Shown: positions 23,857 through 35,932 of the stretch, in pieces
Layout: the number at the start of each line of letters is the position of its first letter
Numbering within the stretch: the stretch's first letter is position 1
Assembly (NCBI GenBank): GCA_029204225.1
Contig: CM055092.1
Coordinates: 60,263,401-60,327,400, forward strand
Direction of reading: 5' to 3'
Source of the DNA: Diphasiastrum complanatum
Taxonomy: Eukaryota > Streptophyta > Lycopodiopsida > Lycopodiales > Lycopodiaceae
DNA length: 64,000 nt
Notes under the pieces: model-generated
Seen by the model: only the letters and a program-made list of their open reading frames with translations
What the model was told of the DNA's origin: nothing
Databases searched by the model: none
Made by a program: the position numbers and the translations under genes

Positions 23857-24351
23857 TGTCGTGCGCATGACTGGTCTCGGGTAGCATGTCCGCGCTAGGG
23901 ATCGGTAGACCAACAACCCGTAAGTTAATTGTGACTATAAGGAATTGGGGCCCTTATGTGTACATGGTCATAATTAATGGTTGTAGGCCTAAATACTTGA
24001 TGGTGGATTTGTATGGGTCTATCAATGAGTCATTGGGGAACTTGATGACGTGGCCCAGATAGGCTACAGAGGTGTCCAGTGAGGTGTCACAATGCACTAC
24101 TAGTGGTGCATGGGCCTTAGAGGGTATAAGTATACCTATTGGGCTCTCACTAGTGTATGCTTGATAGCATGACCAGTGGCAGGATGCTGCTAGTCTGATG
24201 CCTCATTCCACTTTGAGTGATTGATCCATAGCTTGGGGGCTAGATCTCTCCGATCTAGGTTTGGTTGGATTGGTTTGTCCACCATTAGGTCCCCTTGTGT
24301 TGCTTGTGTTTGGCATGCTTAGAATAGGATCCTTGGATTGAGGACTTTATA
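23857..24351 (+). repeat. 5' LTR of element B
   Basis: 495 bp starting TGTCGTGCGCATGACTGG (3' copy: TGTTATGCCCATGACTGG). GGTATAAGTATACC near 24,124 is a TATA-like candidate in both copies. Both copies end GACTTTATA, giving unusual TG...TA rather than TG...CA ends. Confidence 0.85.
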
Positions 24352-24352
24352 T

Positions 24353-24365
24353 TGGTATCAGAGCC
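24353..24365 (+). other. primer-binding site of element B (iMet type)
   Basis: TGGTATCAGAGCC one base after the LTR end. Confidence 0.9.
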
Positions 24366-27300
24366 AATTCTAAGCACGTTTTGCCATTGATTTGTGTTCA
24401 AGAGAAATCTCGAATTGTGAGGATTTTTCCATTGTGTGATATGGAATCTTGACACTTTTTCGAGAATTCAATGGAGTATGCAACGAAGTGGTGAAAGTGC
24501 GGATTATTCTTCCTGTGGATTTGAAGTGTAATCGGTTGTGTGGTAAGTGCACTACTAGGTATACAATCGGTTCGATGTTTAGACACTTCATATTGGTTTT
24601 CAGGAAGTAAATTTTCGATTTTCATTTCATTTGTGTGGCCGTTTACTTCACTACGGACACTTTTCTATTAGCAACTGGATCAACAGTGGAAATGCTGGTT
24701 TTTACGGCTTTTTGTTCTTTAAGTAGTGTTTTAGGTGGTTTTGTGGGCTGTCTTTTGCCTTTTATTGAGCCAGTTTTGGCTTGAATCAGTGAAAACAGGT
24801 AAAGGAAGCACAAAAAAAGACTAATCGCTGGTTGTGAGTGTTGGTGGCTTTTTACAAGATTCGCATGAGGTTTCTATTGGATTTATAGGTTTATGCTGTA
24901 TTTTTTGGCAAACTGATAGTGATTTGCAGGTTAGTGTGAGCCAGTAAGGCCATTCTCTGAATGGTATGGATTACAGGAACGCCTTATCCTGTGGCTAAGG
25001 AAAGGCAATCTGCAAATCTGTGAGTTTGGGAAGATTTGGGCAACATCTACCCTGCTTTCCAGCAGGAATGAAATCTAGTGTTTGTAAATCTGTAAAAAAA
25101 TTATTGCTTAAGAATTTGGTTATACAAATGAAGGATTAAGTAATCTCTGCAACACCCTAAAGCATTTGTTACTGCAAAAACAGCAGTGGAATGGAACATT
25201 TGCATAAAAAGTATGATTTATCCATTGCTAAATAGTGCTCAAGCTTTAGGAGGTTGGAACAATTGTAAAAGCGCCCTAAAACAACTGTAAATGCGCCCTA
25301 TAATCATCTGAAATCTGAAAAAATCAGCAGAGATTAGATGTTGAAAACTTCAAGCTAATTAAAAAAGCAAAGAAGAGGAGATAAAAGTTGCTGATTCAGC
25401 CTCCCAGACCGCACCTCTGCGCCCTCCAAATGCGCCCTGGATGTGCAAGAAACTAGCTAAGGAAGGAGGCAGGATTGGCACGCCTCCTATGGACTCCTTG
25501 GCCGCCATAGCCCGCGTTCTCTCTCTCTCTCTCAAGCTCCTGCTGTCGCGCGCAGACCCTCTTCTATTCGGGTTTGGTTTCTTTGCGGGCCGCCGGGGGG
25601 CGGGGGGGGGGGGGCGGGGGGGTTCTCTGTCTGGCACTTCTTACTTGTTAAGAACTACAAGATTTATTTGGCAGTTAAGGTTGAATCTAATGGCCTTGAA
25701 AATTGTGTAAATTTGATTTGGTTGCATCTACATGGGTTTTTCGGTAGTGTAATGGCTTAGATACTATTTGCTAAATTCATTGGTATAATTTTAATAAGCA
25801 CGTTGTGGTCTGTAAAAATTGCGTTTTTTTGGACATTGCTTTATTAAAAGAAATTATACCCGTAATGATTCCTAACTGAACAAGTTTTTTTCTGTTAAGA
25901 AAAGCAAGTAGTTATGTGTAAAGTTCTGGTAGGGGAGACTTTTCCCGTCTTCTTGGAAATTTTCCTAGCATCACCTAAAAATGATGGACCCCCTGATTTT
26001 ATAACAGCTCAACCTTGGGTGAGACTGTTATGGAACTTTATAAAAGCTATAAATACCAAAACAACCAGATGCAAAATCATTTTAGACAATTATAGGTCAT
26101 TTTCAAAACAACTTGGGCCTTAAAACGGAAATTTTCTCAGTGAGTAATACCCGGAAGTTGTCGATGACTGGATAAACCGTTTGTCACTGCACAAACGTCC
26201 CAGAGTAAACAAAAGCGAATTTTGTTGGTGCTTTGGGTCAAGCCTCATGTAAGTGCAACCCATAAAACTGTTGGGCTGAATTCTTGGTAGAATTCCGTAA
26301 AGCTTTTTTCACAGTTAACGAAATGTGTATTCGCTTTATTAACTCCAATGGGCAACCGAAAACAGAAATTATTGGAACTTTTTGTGACCAAGGTGTCATT
26401 TTTTTTCGGAAACAAACACGTTAAAAAACGGCCCAGAAACCTAGGATGGAAACTGTAACGGAACGAAAAAATTGCTTCTTGATGTGCTTGAAGTCGTGGG
26501 TGTACCAACACTGTTTGTTGTTAAGAACAAGAAAAAGCCGGTTCATTCTTCTCCATTTCTGAATCTGTCATTGTAAACCTTACGGTGACCGTAAAGATTG
26601 TGGAAAAGGGCTAAAGAATGTTTGTTTGAGTTGAAGTTGGAATTTTTTATACATTCTCAAGAACTTCATATACCTGTATTATGTTTCTGACACTTTGATC
26701 AGGAAGTGGAGGGCCTTCATGGAGGAAGAACCTGTGGTATGGGACGTAGGCGATTCCAAAATGAAGATCTGAAACTAACTGAATCAGTTGACCATAGTAA
26801 GGCCGTAAATCTTAGTGATGCTAAAAAGTATCGGTCATAAAACGGGTGTTTTGTCGAAAATTTGAGATATTGGTCATGACCCCTTTTTTGGATATCTCAA
26901 ATTTACAAAATCGGAAACCTAGCAAGCTATTTCTTTGTAAAAGATATATTGGTGAATTTCTTAAACTTTAATTAACCAGTCTTCTTGTGATTTTTTGGAA
27001 GGTAATTATTACCCATTGACCATGGACAATGTCACAGAAATGCTTAATGAAACCGTTTTCTAAAATTGTTTTCTCTACTTGAAAATTCAAATTATCTTTT
27101 TCTGATTTACGGCTTTCAAGAATTTCTCGGATCTCTTCTTTGACTCTTCTCCTGGGCAAATCTCGAATGATCTACATGCCTTGGAAACTCGTGTTGTTTC
27201 CTAAAAAGTAGGAAGAAAAGAGAGTTATCAAGGAGAAGCATCTGTAAGAGATTCCAGGAGGAATTTGTTATAGGTAATGGACCTATTTTATAAATCAGAA

Positions 27301-28736
27301 ATGATACGATAGTCAAATATTACAGAAATCCTTTATGGATTATAGTTGATATCAGATTTGAAGATTTAACAGGAGGAAAATTTAGAAAGTACTCTTGCGA
27401 TAGGAAAGTGGCTGATAACAAGTCCGATTGATTTGTTTCAGAACTTGGTAATACTATTGCAAGACGGGGTTTGTTGAAACTTGTTTGTTCCTTGCTGGCA
27501 ACAGTCAACTTGATCTTAGTTCGGACTGAGATCCGTGGGTTGATGCAAGGAAGGAAATTCATGTTTATAATATATTCTTTTGAGTGAATCTCCGGTTGAA
27601 ATTTTGGATGTGAAATAGCACTCTTTGAGAAATATTCTCTCTTAGAGGATAACCAAGTTACAAGATTCTCGGTTATGAAAGTGTTGTGTACAGATCAGGA
27701 GTTATCTATAGAGATATGCTATGTAGTGAATCTTTGTGGGATCATTAAAACCTTTTGTACAAACTTCTAATCATGTGGATCTACAAAGTATTCCATGAAC
27801 TAAGTTTATTTGCATGCATAAACTAGTTGTTGGCACATAGGCATATTGATGAGAATTGTGTTTGAGACAATTTCTCGCTGGGTTATAGTAATTTCTCATT
27901 GAGAATTGCTTGTTAACCTAGGATTGATTTAGAATCAGATTAAATGTGGTGTTTTGGTACCACACCTAGACATTTAAATATTTTCTAAATCCGATACAAC
28001 TAATCGTGTTAGAAGCGCTACTTCTGAGTTAGTTGTTGGAAATCAACAATATAATCTTAATTATGGATATTATTGTTGAGATATTGCTTATAAGTCACAA
28101 CATCCATGAGTCATTTTGGATTCATTTATAGATCTGTGTGCATAGAATACACGAGAACTTTTTGGCCTTATCTTTTTCCGTTTGAAATCGATGAAATGCT
28201 ATCCAGGAAGACTCAGAAGAGTTGGATAGTTGTGGATTGCCAAAAGTTAGAACTTCACGTAATAGTGAGGTTCCGTTAAATTTTAAGTTATTCTAGATTA
28301 GAACTTAAGAGAAAAATCTAGACGTATTCTAGATTGGGACTCTAACTTTGGAATGACAATTTGAGCCATGTCTAAAGTAGGGCAATTTTTAGATTACAAT
28401 CCTTATATTGGCACCGTGTATGAGTTGGAAAAGTTTGGAACTTTTCAAATGGAAAGGACTTTTAGAAAAAACTCATGTGTCTTTTAAGAATTGTAATGCA
28501 CTCTTATGATTGGTATGGTCTTGGGAATATGGAGAGTGGGGATTGGTAAATCATAACTCGGATTCTAGAAAATACCTAATCCATAGGAGAAGCTAGTATT
28601 CATACCCCGGATGAATAAACAAGTTAGTGGAATTTTGGTACGACTGATCACCTTACCAAATCGACTATGTTTATTCAGGTATAGACCAAGTAGTTATAAA
28701 GTGTCTGTTTAGGCTTTATGGTACCAAAGTGACATT
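24366..28736 (+). other. decayed interior of element B
   Basis: No frame above about 90 codons and no clear gag, protease or RT motif, although a gypsy interior is expected here. It includes a G-rich patch (25,595-25,622) beside a GC-rich 250-bp segment with a CT run (25,380-25,640) that looks foreign to the AT-rich surroundings, and a small hairpin (AAATTTGAGATAT/ATATCTCAAATTT, about 26,858-26,896). Confidence 0.5.
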
Positions 28737-28858
28737 ATGAACATTTACGATTCCAAGTTCACTGGTCGCTTTTGGTCGGTCGTATTTGCTAAACTTGAGA
28801 TGACTCTAAGTTTAAAAGTTATTCTGATCATTGATTGTTGCCTATGTGGGGGTATCAT
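28737..28858 (+). pseudogene. element B integrase core, interrupted
   Basis: NIYDSKFTGRFWSVVFAKLE corresponds to the conserved S-D-R-D-x-K-F-T-S-x-F-W block of gypsy integrases, which holds the second catalytic Asp. It is cut by the copia insertion at 28,858 and integrase sequence resumes after 32,581. Confidence 0.7.
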
Positions 28859-29636
28859 TGTTGCGGAAGCTTTTTCATTTCGTGTTCGTCTTCTCTCTTC
28901 TGATTCGCGAACAATTTTCTGTCTTTGAATTTTCTTTTCGTGCGGAAGCTCTTCTAGGATCCCCGACACTCGACTATGCATCACAAAACATATTTTATTC
29001 TAGCAATCAAGAGACACAACACAAGGCCAAGAAATGCACGAAATAGAACGACTATATTGTCAGTTTGGTTTTAGAGCGAGATCGTCAGTGTCTCATTCGT
29101 TGGCAGATTGACTCTCTGCTCTTTCGCTGTGTTCTGCTCGTTGGCAAACTTTCATGCATAGCTATGGTATTTTTGCTTTCTTATTCTATTTGCGACTTCT
29201 CTCTTTATTTCTTACAGATCTCTGTCAAATTCTCATCACTTTTTCTCTTATCGTTATGATCCAGAGATGATTGTTCATACCTCCACTGTGTGGAGTTTAG
29301 AAGATAGCTAAATGTAGAATCACAAGACTAGTTAATGCTAATCAACTAGTTACTTAGTCTCCATTGTTGCTATTTGTTTCAGCTGGGCGTGAAGCCTGTT
29401 GAGCTGCAGCTGGCAGCGCAAAATATTTCTCTTCATTTGTTTTATTCTTTTCATTTCTTTTCGTAGTCTTCGTGCTGCGTCCCTTTTGTGGTTTGCGGTC
29501 TTAGAGGTGTGTTTACGATTTGCAAATCGTTCATGCTTTGAGTCAAAGACACGTTGACTGTTGCAAATTGTTCTCGTTCGACCTTCGTGTCTTGTTCGTG
29601 CCACAACAAAGCTGTAGGAGCTCACCATTTCTGACA
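28859..29636 (-). repeat. 3' LTR of element C (778 bp)
   Basis: Plus-strand start TGTTGCGGAAGC and end TTTCTGACA. Homologous over its full length to 31,794-32,581. Confidence 0.9.
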
Positions 29637-30480
29637 CTCCCTCTTGAACCTTGCAACTTTGTTCATTCAATCCAATTGCCTCTCTTTGCTTGGTAAAGGG
29701 TGGCTTGTCAAGCAGTTTCGTGAGGAGATCTGCAATCATACTTTCTGATTTTATGAACTGGACCTGGAGCTCTCCTTTCGAGATCAAATCTCGAATGTGA
29801 TGGTACTTCAGAAGAATGTCCTTCGTCTTTGAATGGAAGACAAGATCCTGGGACAGATAGATGGCACTCTGAGAGTCCATCATCATCGTGCTTGGTCCCT
29901 GTTGTGGTATCTCGATTGCCTCCAACATCATCTGCAGCCACACTACCTCATTCGCCACTTTCGAGGCTACGACATACTCAGCTTTGCAAGAGGATTGAGC
30001 TACCAGGGTTTGCTTTTTGCATATCCAGCTGATTGCAGCTCCACACGCTATTGTACATCTCCCAGTAATGGACTTGTTGTCATCTTTGCAGCTCGCCTAG
30101 CTTGCATCACTGTAGTGATGTAGCTCGAATCCTTTTTCATTCTCAGCTCTGTAGGTTAATCCCATATTCTGGTACCCTTCAGATACTGTAGGATTCATTT
30201 GGCCATTTTCCAATGTGCTAGACCAGGATTGGAACAAAATTGGCTCTGGACACCCACTTGTAGTCGACTACCTTTCTGTTTTTCGACAGTGGCTCTAATG
30301 TCCATGCCTCGTTTTGTCTCATCAACTCGATCTCCTCTGACATTGCCTGCTTCCAGAATTCTCCCTCTGGACTCTGGATAGCTTCTTGGTATGTTGCTGG
30401 CTCTTTTGTGAAGCTGCAGTACTCGAACTGCGTTTCTTTGCTCCATTGAAGATTGTCAGAGTAGCGGTCTGGAGGTCTCG
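29637..30480 (-). pseudogene. element C RT N-terminus fused to RNase H
   Basis: Going down the minus strand, ATYQEAIQSPEGEFWKQAMS and WTLEPLSKNRKVVDYKWVSR are the start of copia RT. Near 30,240 this jumps to GLAHWKMAK, the end of RT, with no MDVxxAFLxG or YVDD core between. Then come RNase H blocks: HYSDASWASCKDD, a KQTLVAQSSCKAEYVV motif (normally SSTEAEY), MMMDSQSAIYLSQD and KYHHIRDLISKGELQVQFI. Several frameshifts occur. RNase H would degrade the RNA of the hybrid. Confidence 0.8.
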
Positions 30481-30502
30481 TTGACCTTCGAGGTTCGATT
30501 CG

Positions 30503-31141
30503 TCACTGCTCAAACATTTCTTGTTTGTGGGGTCGGTCCTCTGCTTCCTGCTGCTCTGGAGTCTGGGGCTCTGCATTCCTATTTGATATTTGTCCTCGAT
30601 CTCCCTCTAAAATAGGCAGCAGTGTGAAGATCTCATGGCTTCTTTCATCTTTTAGTCCAAGAAATGTGGACTCATCGAACTTCATATCTCTGCTTGAAAC
30701 AACCTTCTTCGTGGTTGGATCGTAGAGTCTATATACATGTGTTCCATTTGAGTAGCCGACCATGATTGTTTGCTTGGATTTGTCATCAAGCTTACTTCTC
30801 TTTTCCTTTGGAATGTGCTTGTATGCTACACATCCAAACACTCGTACGTATGACAGATCAGGCTTTCTGTCTGTCCACATTTCATATGGTGTTTTGTTCT
30901 CCAGCGTTGTCATTGTAGATCTGTTCTATACGTATACAGCTGCAACTATTGCCTTGGCCTAGAATTGACCTGGCAATTGAGCCTGTGCCATCATGCATCT
31001 AGCTCCTTCGACTAGCATTCTGTTTTTTCTTTTTGCCACACCATTGTATTCTGGTGTGTATGCATTCTGGAGTGAACTGGTGTTCGATCCCCTGTTCTTC
31101 GCAAAATCTTGAGAATTATGTGCTTTTGTATTCACCTCCAT
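30503..31141 (-). pseudogene. element C integrase C-terminal half
   Basis: YTPEYNGVAKRKNRMLVEGA (normally TPQQNGVAERKN, with the catalytic Glu, here Lys) lies at 30,959-31,141. After a break, NKTPYEMWTDRKPDLSYVRV and FGCVAYKHIPKEKRSKLDDK follow, with GYSNGTHVYRLYDPTTKKVV. These are family landmarks after the DDE core. The catalytic Glu change and stops mean it is inactive. Confidence 0.8.
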
Positions 31142-31371
31142 TGTCAGATCTAAGGATCTGTATCTCTCTCATCAGTCTCTCATCAGCGACAAGACTGACT
31201 ACTTTGTCGAATGTCATATATGGTAGACTCAGTATGAGCATTCCAAGCGGCTGATAGGACGTCGGTAGAGATTTCATGAAGTACATCAACTGCTATGGTG
31301 TTGGACCTGGTGCTCTTGTCCTGATGCAACGAGTTGAGTGAAGATCATTCTGATCTTCTCAACGTGCTGAT

Positions 31372-31623
31372 CTAACTGGTTGCCATCCGTATGGATTGCA
31401 GCTGATTGTGAAGGTGCATGACTGAAGTTGCAGTCCTCACTTTATACTTTTGCTTCAATCTTTTCCATGTTGCATGGCTACTTTTGCAGTCTTCAATCTG
31501 CATGAGTAGATCTTCGTTTATGGACAAAATGATGATCGCCATTGCGCGCCCATCCTTTCTGATCCATTCAGCTCTCCTCGGGTCTCCCTCTGGAGGCTGC
31601 ACCTTTGAGAGCTCGGTCACCAA
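31372..31623 (-). pseudogene. element C gag N-terminal fragment
   Basis: 84 codons with WIRKDGRAMAIIILSINEDL and KSSHATWKRLKQKYKVRTA, the pattern of copia gag (W...D..A...I......D......A...W..L...Y). Sequence jumps from here to integrase within 230 bp, so the rest of gag and protease are deleted. Confidence 0.7.
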
Positions 31624-31780
31624 CCAGATGCCTTCGCCCTTTAGGAGTGTTCTGATTTTGAATTTTCAGATTTTGTGATTTGCACCATCAAGACTGATTG
31701 CTACTCTGGTTTGGATTGTCGTAGCCATATTGTGTTGTCTAGAAGAATCACTGCTGGAATATCAGTAGTGATAACCTATA

Positions 31781-31793
31781 GGCTCTGATACCA
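31781..31793 (-). other. primer-binding site of element C (iMet type)
   Basis: Minus-strand TGGTATCAGAGCC abutting the 5' LTR. Confidence 0.9.
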
Positions 31794-32581
31794 TGTCGCA
31801 GAAGTTTTTTCGTTTTGTGTTCATCTTCTCTCTTCTGATTCACGAACAATTTTTTGTCTTTGAATTTTCTTTTCGTGCGAAAGCTCTTACAGGATCCCAG
31901 ACACTCGACTACGCATCACAAAACATATTTTATTCTAGCAATCAAGAGACACAACACAAGACCAAGAGATACACGAAATAGAACGACTATATTGTCAGTT
32001 TGGTTTTAGAGCGAGATCGTCAGTGTCTCGCTCGTTGGCGGATTGACTCTCTGCTCTCTCGCTATGTCCTGCTCGTTGGTAGACTTTCATGCACAACTAT
32101 GGTATTTTTGCTTTCTTACTCTATTCGCTACGTCTCTCTCTGTTTCTTATAGATCTCTGTCAGACTCTCATCACTTTTTTTCTTATCGTTATGATCCAGA
32201 GAGGATCATTTATACCTCCACAGTGTGGAGTTTACAAGATAGCTAAACGTAGAATCACAAGACTAGTTAACGCTAATCAACTAGTAAGTTAGTCTCCGTC
32301 GTTGCTATTTGTTTCAGCTGGGCGTGAAGCCCGTTGAGCTGCCAGCTGGCAACGAAATATTTCTCTTCGTTTGTTTTGTTCTTTTCGTTTCATTTTGTAG
32401 TCTTCGTGTTGTGCCCCTTTTATGGTTTGTGGTCCTAGAGGTGTGTTTGCGATTCGCGATTGATTCGCGAATCGTTCGTGCTTTGAGTCAAAGACACGTT
32501 GACTGTCGCAAATTGTTCTCGTTCGACCTTCGTGTCTTGTTCGTGCCATGACAAAATTGCAGGAGCTCACCATTTTTGACA
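31794..32581 (-). repeat. 5' LTR of element C (788 bp)
   Basis: Plus-strand start TGTCGCAGAAG directly beyond the primer site, end TTTTTGACA. Same sequence family as 28,859-29,636. Confidence 0.9.
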
Positions 32582-32639
32582 TTCATGTTCTTTTATTGAG
32601 TATAGGATTTCGACGAATCTTAGTTTAGATTATAGTTAT

Positions 32640-33385
32640 ACGTAATCGGTTAAAAGAAGAATTACCTGCATAATCAGAAGATCGGTTAAGATATCTATTC
32701 ACATTTTCATAGCAATCTCCTTGGAGAGGTAGTCACCTTGATGGAGATTGGGTTATAGTAAGCATTTGGCTACCAATTATAGCCCGTGCGTGTTTACATA
32801 TAATTTTAAACCTATATCATCCATTGCGGTAGAGACTTGGGCGTTCAAAGTTAAAAAAAGTAGCGGATTTCCTACATGATATGCAGGAAATGCTATGGAT
32901 TGCACGTGAGAAAGATGCAAGTATGAAAAGATCACCGAGAGACTTCCAAGTAGAGGGGTTGGGTATTTTTGAGAATCTCGATGGATTCAAGTGTAATGCG
33001 TACCGACTAGCATTACTAATCGTCCCCTAGATATAGAGGACCGTTTAAGATCTTGAAAAAGATCAGATCCTTAGTTTACCAATTGAAACTCCCGCAAGGA
33101 TCTCAAGTCAATCCCGAGTTTCACATTAGCCATCTCAAGAAGAGTCTACGTGAAGGAAAGCATCTTGGATTTGGAGATCAATTGGACCTGCTGGATGAAA
33201 TCATCGGGTGTGTCTCCACTTGAACCCGGAAAGATCTTGGAAACAGGAACTAAACGATTGAAAAATCGTATAGTTACCGAGCATCTGGTTTGATGGAAGG
33301 GATATACGGACAATGACGATTCTTGGGAACAGGAAGGAAGCCTAAGGAGGATCTTTCCCAGTTTTAAGTTTTGAGGACAGAAGTT
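32640..33385 (+). pseudogene. element B integrase tail and chromodomain
   Basis: REKDASMKRSPRDFQVEGLG and GPFKILKKIRSLVYQLKLPQ (integrase tail), EFHISHLKKSLREG, then a chromodomain-like segment (stop, WKGYTDNDDSWEQEGSLR). Stops and frame changes disrupt it. It parallels the tails at 4.8-5.3 and 39.8-40.5 kb, so one chromovirus group supplied all three. Confidence 0.8.
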
Positions 33386-33387
33386 GA

Positions 33388-33402
33388 ATAAGGGGGGAAG
33401 AA
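33388..33402 (+). other. polypurine tract of element B
   Basis: AATAAGGGGGGAAGAA directly before the 3' LTR start. Confidence 0.8.
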
Positions 33403-33915
33403 TGTTATGCCCATGACTGGTCTCGGGTAGCGTGTCCACGCTAGGGACCGGTAGACCAACAACTCGTAAGTTAATTGTGACTATAAGAGAATTGGGACCC
33501 TTATGTGTACATGGCCATAATTAATGGTTGTAGGCCTAAACACTTGATGGTGGATTTGTATGGGTCTATCAGTGAGTGATTGGGGAACTAGATGACGTGG
33601 CCCAGATAGGCTGCAGAGTTGTTCAGTGAGGTGTCATAGTGCACTACTAGTGATGCATGGGCCTTCGAGGGTATAAGTATACCTATAGGGCTCTCACTAG
33701 TGTATGCTTGATAGCATGACCAGTGGCAGGATGCTGCTAGTGTGATGCCTCATTCCACTTTGAGTGATTGATCCATAGCTTGGGGGCTAGATCTCTCCGA
33801 TCTAGGTTTGGTTGGATTGGTTTGTCCACCATTGGTTTGGTTGGATTGGTTTGTCCCCTTGTGTTGCTTGTGTTTGGCATGCTTAGAATAGGATCCTTGG
33901 ATTGAGGACTTTATA
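33403..33915 (+). repeat. 3' LTR of element B
   Basis: 513 bp; it aligns throughout with the 5' LTR except for a short duplicated GGTTTGGTTGGATTGG segment near 33,830. Ends GACTTTATA followed by target duplication AAACT. Confidence 0.9.
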
Positions 33916-33920
33916 AAACT

Positions 33921-34232
33921 CTTTGTACCCATCTTGCAGTTCACGAACTTCAGGTAGTAGTCCACATCATCAGCAACTACGAAAGCTTTCTTGAAAACTT
34001 CTGCAAATGCCTCCCAAGTAGTTGGCTTCACCGGTAAATCTTGCCACCACGATGACGCTTTGCCGCATAAAAACAGCACGACACTTTCAATTTTCTTCTC
34101 ATCAGGAACATCGTGCAAATTGAAGTAACTACTCCACTTGGCTAGCCAGTCCTCGACAACCTCAGGTTTCTTCTTGTTCTTCTCATCCACATAAACCTCC
34201 AGTTGAAAACCGAGATTAGGTTTTGACATCAA
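33921..34232 (-). pseudogene. element A gag, 5' part
   Basis: 104 codons from MMSKPNLGFQLEVYVDEKN. The block VVEDWLAKWSSYFNLHDVPD, then KASSWWQDLP and WEAFAEVFKKAF is the classic gypsy gag domain (W...A...W W...W..F...F). The frame ends at the LTR of the inserted element; the extra 57 codons that stay open downstream are LTR sequence. The start is the first Met before the conserved block. Confidence 0.8.
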
Positions 34233-35919
34233 TTTGAATTAATTCAACAAAACTTTCATTTGCTGATCTCTCATCAGATTATGATTATTCAGATCATTGA
34301 GTGCCGTAGTCAACTACTGACAAATCACCATATAGATGGCGCACTTGGATTTGCAACTTGATTTGAAGTTTCTTCGGCCATCTCAATATATCTATCTTTT
34401 GAATCCATTACTGCATGCTAATAGACAATATGGAGTTTCTCAGAACCATAAAACTAAAAAAACCACATGCAAGGCCAAACTTGTCTTATTAAGTTTTTCA
34501 ATAAGGTTTCCTTTTACCCTAATGGTTTCACCACGATGCATCTGGGTTGCCACAGTTCATTCACAAAGTGTTAGCCGCATCATCCATCGATAGAGAGAGA
34601 GCATGAGAGAGCGCATTTCCATAGCTGGATTGCGAGGAAACAGGGACAACGTCAATCCTCCTCCACAGCTCGCAACAAGCTCCATTCATCCGTTCAGCCA
34701 AGACGAAGCGCAACCATTTATTATTCACTTTGTTTTTCACAAGACAAACTTCTGGTGGATCCCACAGTCAGCCACCTCTCTTCAAGCGCTAAGCAGAGGT
34801 TTTCAGAGATGTTTCATACATCCTTCACTCAGCTGCGTCTTAACTGGGAATACTTGTTCTGATTCCAGGCTGCAGTGATTGGTAAAACGGACATATCTTG
34901 CATCTTTCCTCCCTTTTGATCTGTTTCAAACTCAAAGAGAAGGGTAATAAGATCTCACTTTTGTCATGCAAAAACTTTTAAATGAAAAAGAGCTCAATCC
35001 TCATTGGTTTCCTTACTTTGTTCACAGGTCTTCCAGATGGAAATCAAGAGCGATTTGGAACCACTTACAGGGTTATCTACCTGCCCTCAGCAAGCAAAAA
35101 AAAATATTACATCTCAGTCCAATAGCAATTGAGACAAGATTACAGTCCTTTCTCATCATTTGCTACTTCTGTGAACTGAAGAATAGAATGTTTTGGAGTT
35201 TAATGGTGTTAACTCTCAACTCTTCCTCAATATTACGATGAAGAATTACAGCCAACTAAACACGGATTGATACAGTCACAGTTACAAGTCTTCACAGAGG
35301 CAGTGAGAACCAATCACACAAAGGTTTTACAGGGTTTTATCAGCATGCACACATTTTCCAATTAGAATCAACAATCCACAGATCCATTCCATGGTTTCAG
35401 TTTACAGTTTGCATAAAACACAAGAGGATTAGTCAAATAACCATAATTCCTCACATGCAAACCAAAAAAATTTAAGATTTCCAGTAGCAATCAATTTATT
35501 TAAGCAGGATAAATCGATTCCATATCAATCTATCAATAAACCTCTTGCTGCCCAATCTGAATTTAACTGTCCAAACCATTATGGACTCATGCAAATCATT
35601 CATCTGAAAAAACAGATTTGAACAAGAAAGTAGATCTACACAAGCAGATCATTCTACCTCAATTGGAAGATTTCTCAAGAAACAGGGAATTACAAATGAA
35701 TTCAAGCTAATTCACAGCATCTTTACCAAAATCAACCATGTAGAACTGCACTCTACCAATTTTGAAAGGTGTGCTGACCACCGGAATTAGTGAATCCAAT
35801 TCCATTGAGAAAATAGCACTCAACCGGGATGTTACTCCAAGTGCTCCTAGCTTCCAATCCAATGTAGAGTTTGCCACCACTCCTATCCAAGACCGCATTA
35901 GTCAGTCACATCTTAGTCA
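34233..35919 (-). other. leader region of element A
   Basis: About 1.7 kb between primer site and gag start. Several short frames on both strands, none with a recognised domain. A part near 35,700-35,890 is open on the minus strand (LDWKLGALGVTSRLSAIFSM) but unassigned. Confidence 0.45.
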
Positions 35920-35932
35920 GGCTCTGATACCA
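35920..35932 (-). other. primer-binding site of element A (iMet type)
   Basis: Minus-strand TGGTATCAGAGCC, complementary to the 3' end of initiator-Met tRNA and the most common plant LTR primer site. It lies one base from the LTR terminus (TTTTAACA on the minus strand). Confidence 0.8.

Larger units (their letters stand above)
28859..32581 (-). mobile_element. Ty1/copia element C, internally deleted, nested in B
   Basis: LTRs at 28,859-29,636 and 31,794-32,581 enclose a minus-strand copia interior with gag N-terminus, integrase, the start of RT and RNase H. The flanks ATCAT and TTCAT match at four of five bases, a decayed target duplication. Protease and the RT catalytic core are missing, so it is a deletion derivative that would need another element to move. 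Many LTR differences are C/T or G/A changes, as expected from loss of methylated cytosines. Confidence 0.9.
23857..33915 (+). mobile_element. nested Ty3/gypsy chromovirus-like element B
   Basis: Bounded by LTRs 23,857-24,351 and 33,403-33,915 and by a 5-bp target duplication AAACT (23,852-23,856 and 33,916-33,920). The 5' LTR is followed by an iMet primer site; the 3' LTR is preceded by a polypurine tract, integrase tail and chromodomain. The interior is heavily decayed and split by a copia element (28,859-32,581). LTR divergence is about 5% by eye, so it is an older insertion than the copia at 44.7-50.9 kb. Confidence 0.9.

Noticed and set aside
33146-33439. 97-codon minus frame (GHNILPPL...)
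   Set aside because: Antisense of the gypsy chromodomain, polypurine tract and LTR start.
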